A stretch of DNA of 64,000 nucleotides from Polyangium fumosum (GTDB lineage Bacteria > Myxococcota_A > Polyangia > Polyangiales > Polyangiaceae): positions 124,001-188,000 of the forward strand of contig NZ_SSMQ01000009.1 of the NCBI RefSeq assembly GCF_005144585.1, read 5' to 3'. The notes under the pieces are model-generated. The model saw only the letters and a program-made list of their open reading frames with translations. It searched no databases and had not been told where the DNA came from. Position numbers and translations under genes: made by a program. Each line of letters starts with the position of its first letter. Position 1 is the first letter of the stretch. Below, piece after piece: positions 61,483-64,000 of this stretch.

Positions 61483-62736
61483 GTGGGCGTGCGAGACGTG
61501 CGCATGCGTGGCTTCCGGAAGCGCACGAGCGTCGAGGAGGCGCTGGCCGCGCTCGTGTCGCGCACGGTCGAGCTCGAAGCCGAGCGCGTGCACGTCACGC
61601 AGGCGAGCGGGCGTGTGCTCGCCGAGGACGTGGCCGCCGCCGCGAGCGTGCCGCACTTCCGACGCGCCGCGATGGATGGATGGGCCGTCGTCGGAGCGTC
61701 GACGTTCGGGGCGAGCACGTACGCGCCTGTCTCGCTCGTGCTGATCGGCGAGGCGAGGCCGGGCAGGCCGTTCGCGGGCGTGCTGCGGCGCGGCGAGGCC
61801 GTGCGCATCACGACGGGCGCGCCGGTGCCCGAGGGCGCGGACGCGGTCCTCATGGCCGAGCGCGCCGAGGAGATCACGCGCGGCGATCAGACGATCGTCT
61901 CTGTCGCGGAGCCGGTCTCGCCGGGGAAACACGTCAGCGCGATCGGCGAGGACGTGCCCGCCGGGACGCTCGTGGCGAGGCGAGGCCGCAAGCTCCGGCC
62001 GCAGGACGTGGGGCTCTTGGCGAGCGTCGGCGCGGGGCTCGTGTCCGTCGTGCGCAGGCCCCGCGTACGGGTCGTGATCACGGGCGACGAGTTGCTCGCG
62101 CCGGGCAGCATGCCCGAGGGCTCGTGCATCGTCGACTCGAACAGCGTGGTGCTCGCGGCGCTCGTCGCGCGGGACGGCGGCGCGCTCTCGCCCACCGTGC
62201 GCGCGGCCGATCGGTACGAGCTCGTGCGCGAGGCGATCGGCGGCGGCGACGAGGACGTCGTGCTCGTCTCGGGCGGCTCGTCCGTGGGCCCCGAGGATCA
62301 CGCGCCGCTCGCGCTCGCGGAGATCGGCGAGGTCACGGTGCACGGCGTGGCGATGCGCCCGTCGAGCCCGGCTGGCTTCGGCTTCGTCCCCGGAGACGGC
62401 CGCCCGCGCCCCGTCTTCCTCCTGCCGGGCAACCCGGTCTCTTGCTTGTGCGCGTACGAGTTTTTTGCAGGTCCAACGATCCGCGCGCTCGGCGGCCTCC
62501 CGCGCGCGTGGCCCCATCCGCGCGGAAAGGGCCGGCTCGACGCGAAGATCGTCTCTGAGCTCGGCCGCGTGGACTACGTCCGCGTGAAGTACGACGGCGC
62601 GCGGGTCACGCCGATCATGACGAGCGGCGCGTCGATCCTCTCCTCCACGACCCGCGCGGACGGCGTCGTGCTCGTCCCCGCCGGCAGCGAGGGCCATGGA
62701 GAGGGCGAGGAGGTCGAGGTTCTCCTCTATGATTGA
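61483..62736 (+). CDS. moeA: Molybdopterin molybdenumtransferase MoeA
   Basis: 417 residues. MoeA inserts molybdenum into adenylylated molybdopterin. Visible signatures: RRAAMDGWAVVGA (the MDGWA motif), ITTGAPVPEGADAVLMAE, VVITGDELLAPGSMPEGS, and the nucleotide motif VSGGSSVGPEDH; LLPGNPVSCLCAYEFFAG is the C-terminal PGNPVS stretch. The protein has the full domain set of the family. GTG 61483 is followed by ATG at residue 8. It precedes mobA by 15 nt, so the two form a moco operon with the small protein. Confidence 0.93.
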   Translation: MGVRDVRMRGFRKRTSVEEALAALVSRTVELEAERVHVTQASGRVLAEDVAAAASVPHFRRAAMDGWAVVGASTFGASTYAPVSLVLIGEARPGRPFAGVLRRGEAVRITTGAPVPEGADAVLMAERAEEITRGDQTIVSVAEPVSPGKHVSAIGEDVPAGTLVARRGRKLRPQDVGLLASVGAGLVSVVRRPRVRVVITGDELLAPGSMPEGSCIVDSNSVVLAALVARDGGALSPTVRAADRYELVREAIGGGDEDVVLVSGGSSVGPEDHAPLALAEIGEVTVHGVAMRPSSPAGFGFVPGDGRPRPVFLLPGNPVSCLCAYEFFAGPTIRALGGLPRAWPHPRGKGRLDAKIVSELGRVDYVRVKYDGARVTPIMTSGASILSSTTRADGVVLVPAGSEGHGEGEEVEVLLYD

Positions 62737-62751
62737 CCTCGGGGAAGCGTC

Positions 62752-63438
62752 GTGAAGCAAGCGCAGCTCCTCAACGTCGTGGACCGGGACCTCGTCCCCG
62801 GCCTCGGCGCCGTCGTCCTCGCGGGCGGCCGCAGCAGCCGCATGGGCCGCCCCAAGGCCTGGCTCCCCTTCGGCGACGAGGTCCTCCTCCAGCGCGTCGT
62901 GCGTCGCCTCGCCACGGTCGCCGCGCCCCTCGTCGTCGTCCGCGCCCCCGGGCAAGTGCTCCCGCCTCTGCCGGCCGACGTCACCATCGCCGACGACCCC
63001 GTCGAAGGTCGCGGGCCTCTCCAGGGCATCGCGGTGGGCCTCGCGGCGCTCGCCGGCAAGGCCGAAGCTGCGTTCGTCTCCGCCACCGACGCGCCTTTCG
63101 TGGATCCTTCGCTCGTGCGTTTTCTCTCGGATCTCCGCGGCTCCATGCGCGACGTCGTCGTCCCCCGCGCCGGCGGGCATGACCACCCGCTCGCGGCGGT
63201 GTACGGCGTCTCGGTCCTGTCCGAGATCGACGCCCTCCTCGCCGAGGACCGCCTCCGCCCGTTTTTCCTATTCGAGCGCGTCCGCACCCTCGTCGTCCCT
63301 GAAAATCAGCTCCGCGAGGCGCCTCTCGTTTCCCTGTCCGGCGACGAGATCCTCGCCTTGCGAAACCTCAACACGCCCGAGGACTTTCGCGCGGCGCTCG
63401 ACGTCGCGGGCCTGCCGATGCCGCGCGATCCGGCTTGA
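62752..63438 (+). CDS. mobA: Molybdenum cofactor guanylyltransferase MobA
   Basis: 228 residues from GTG 62752. MobA couples GTP to Mo-molybdopterin to make the guanine-dinucleotide form for DMSO-reductase-type enzymes. Signature AVVLAGGRSSRMGRPKAWLP, with the family's LAGGxSxRMGxxK; acidic metal-binding ATDAPFVDP, the PLAAVY strand, and RNLNTPEDFRAAL near the end. No molybdoenzyme gene is present in the window. Follows moeA by 15 nt. Confidence 0.93.
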   Translation: MKQAQLLNVVDRDLVPGLGAVVLAGGRSSRMGRPKAWLPFGDEVLLQRVVRRLATVAAPLVVVRAPGQVLPPLPADVTIADDPVEGRGPLQGIAVGLAALAGKAEAAFVSATDAPFVDPSLVRFLSDLRGSMRDVVVPRAGGHDHPLAAVYGVSVLSEIDALLAEDRLRPFFLFERVRTLVVPENQLREAPLVSLSGDEILALRNLNTPEDFRAALDVAGLPMPRDPA

Positions 63439-63470
63439 GCGAAGGCCGCCCACCGGCCACGCTAGGCCCG

Positions 63471-64000
63471 ATGCAAAGGGACCAAGCCGAGACGACCGAC
63501 GATTCCCCCGCGGCCGATGTGCAGGCCGCCGAGGCGCCTCTGCCCGATCCCCATGCCGACGCCGCCGCGCCCGCCGCGGGCCCGCTCCGGTGGCAGAAAA
63601 ACCTGCTCCTCCTCGTCCTCACCATCGCCTCGACGCTCGTCACCTTTGCCCTCTCGAACGGCCTCGTCCCCGAAGGCGCGCCGTTCGCCGAGCAGCTCCG
63701 CGGCGTGCTCCGCGCGTGGACGTATACCGTTCCGCTCATGGCCATCTTGCTGACGCACGAGCTCGGCCATTACTTCGCGGCGCGCCTCCACAAGGTCCCG
63801 GCCTCGCTCCCTTTTTTCATTCCCCTGCCCCTCCTGAGCCCGTTCGGCACCATGGGCGCGGTCATCGGCATGAGCGGACGCATCAAGAGCCGCAATGCCT
63901 TGCTCGACATCGGCGCGGCCGGCCCGCTCGCCGGCCTCCTCGTCGCCATTCCGGTGATCCTCTACGGCCTGCGCACCTCGCCCGTCCTGCCCATCCCCGA
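63471..64000 (+). CDS. Site-2 protease family (M50) membrane protein, 3' truncated
   Basis: 176 residues are visible from ATG 63471 before the window ends. A disordered 40-residue tail is followed by membrane helices and the zinc motif LLTHELGHYFAARLH (HExxH). The FGTMGAVIGMSGRIKSRNAL segment and IGAAGPLAGLL are typical of intramembrane metalloproteases. In this family a distant LDG-type Asp is needed; it lies beyond the window. It could cleave membrane-bound regulators such as anti-sigma factors; its substrate is unknown. It follows mobA by 32 nt. Confidence 0.85.
   Translation, partial: MQRDQAETTDDSPAADVQAAEAPLPDPHADAAAPAAGPLRWQKNLLLLVLTIASTLVTFALSNGLVPEGAPFAEQLRGVLRAWTYTVPLMAILLTHELGHYFAARLHKVPASLPFFIPLPLLSPFGTMGAVIGMSGRIKSRNALLDIGAAGPLAGLLVAIPVILYGLRTSPVLPIP

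Overview
The window looks like chromosomal DNA of a large-genome myxobacterium, probably order Polyangiales (Sorangium/Polyangium-like). This is inferred from very high GC with G/C third positions, at least a dozen Cys- or Gly-rich lipoproteins, AgmX/PglI-type proteins, a CarD/CdnL regulator, a histone-H1-like Lys/Ala protein, an NtrC-type activator, and DUF2330, DUF4388, DUF2203 and GYF proteins. No rRNA, integrase, transposase or prophage structural gene was found. One tRNA gene (Cys, GCA) is present. About 62 protein genes are supported; both end genes run off the window.

Layout. 1-9.8 kb: a giant TPR/DUF3857/pseudo-transglutaminase protein, a Crp/Fnr regulator, folB, a PHP-type metallohydrolase lipoprotein, a NhaR-like LysR regulator, a fused SUMT/HemD for siroheme, a GYF/GAF protein and tRNA-Cys. 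9.9-17.7 kb: a beta-barrel protein, a TSP3-like repeat lipoprotein, an NtrC-type response regulator, a DUF4388/TPR protein and two lipoproteins, one a convincing bacterial neprosin (glutamic peptidase) homologue. 17.7-21.9 kb: a type IIG-like restriction-modification protein preceded by a large imperfect inverted repeat and followed by an unknown helical partner. 21.9-35.5 kb: a beta-propeller lipoprotein, an HExxH protease, a parvulin, membrane proteins, pterin dehydratase, RNase III, TrmL, CarD, Ppx, an OmpA lipoprotein and the H1-like protein. 35.7-48 kb: an MFS permease, unknowns, AgmX-like lipoproteins, an HNH nuclease, a dienoyl-CoA-reductase-like SDR, a DEDDh exonuclease with a WYL-like tail, a retropepsin-like lipoprotein, coaD and a GT39 glycosyltransferase. 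48.2-52.7 kb (accessory): two TIR-domain proteins in tandem, a 43-bp tandem repeat array upstream of them, and surface lipoproteins. 52.7-64 kb: low-complexity secreted proteins, a Lon-substrate-domain protein, folE, DUF2203 and MerR genes, a DUF2330 protein with acidic repeats, moeA-mobA and a site-2 protease.

Functional threads. Pterin/Mo-cofactor genes are scattered (folB, phhB, folE, moeA, mobA). Envelope functions dominate by gene count. The best candidates for undescribed biology are the TIR pair with its structured repeat array, the type IIG gene with its partner and palindrome, the neprosin-like lipoprotein, the row of four near-perfect hairpins after the NtrC-type gene, and the exonuclease/WYL-like fusion. 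All functional statements come from reading motifs; no database search was possible.
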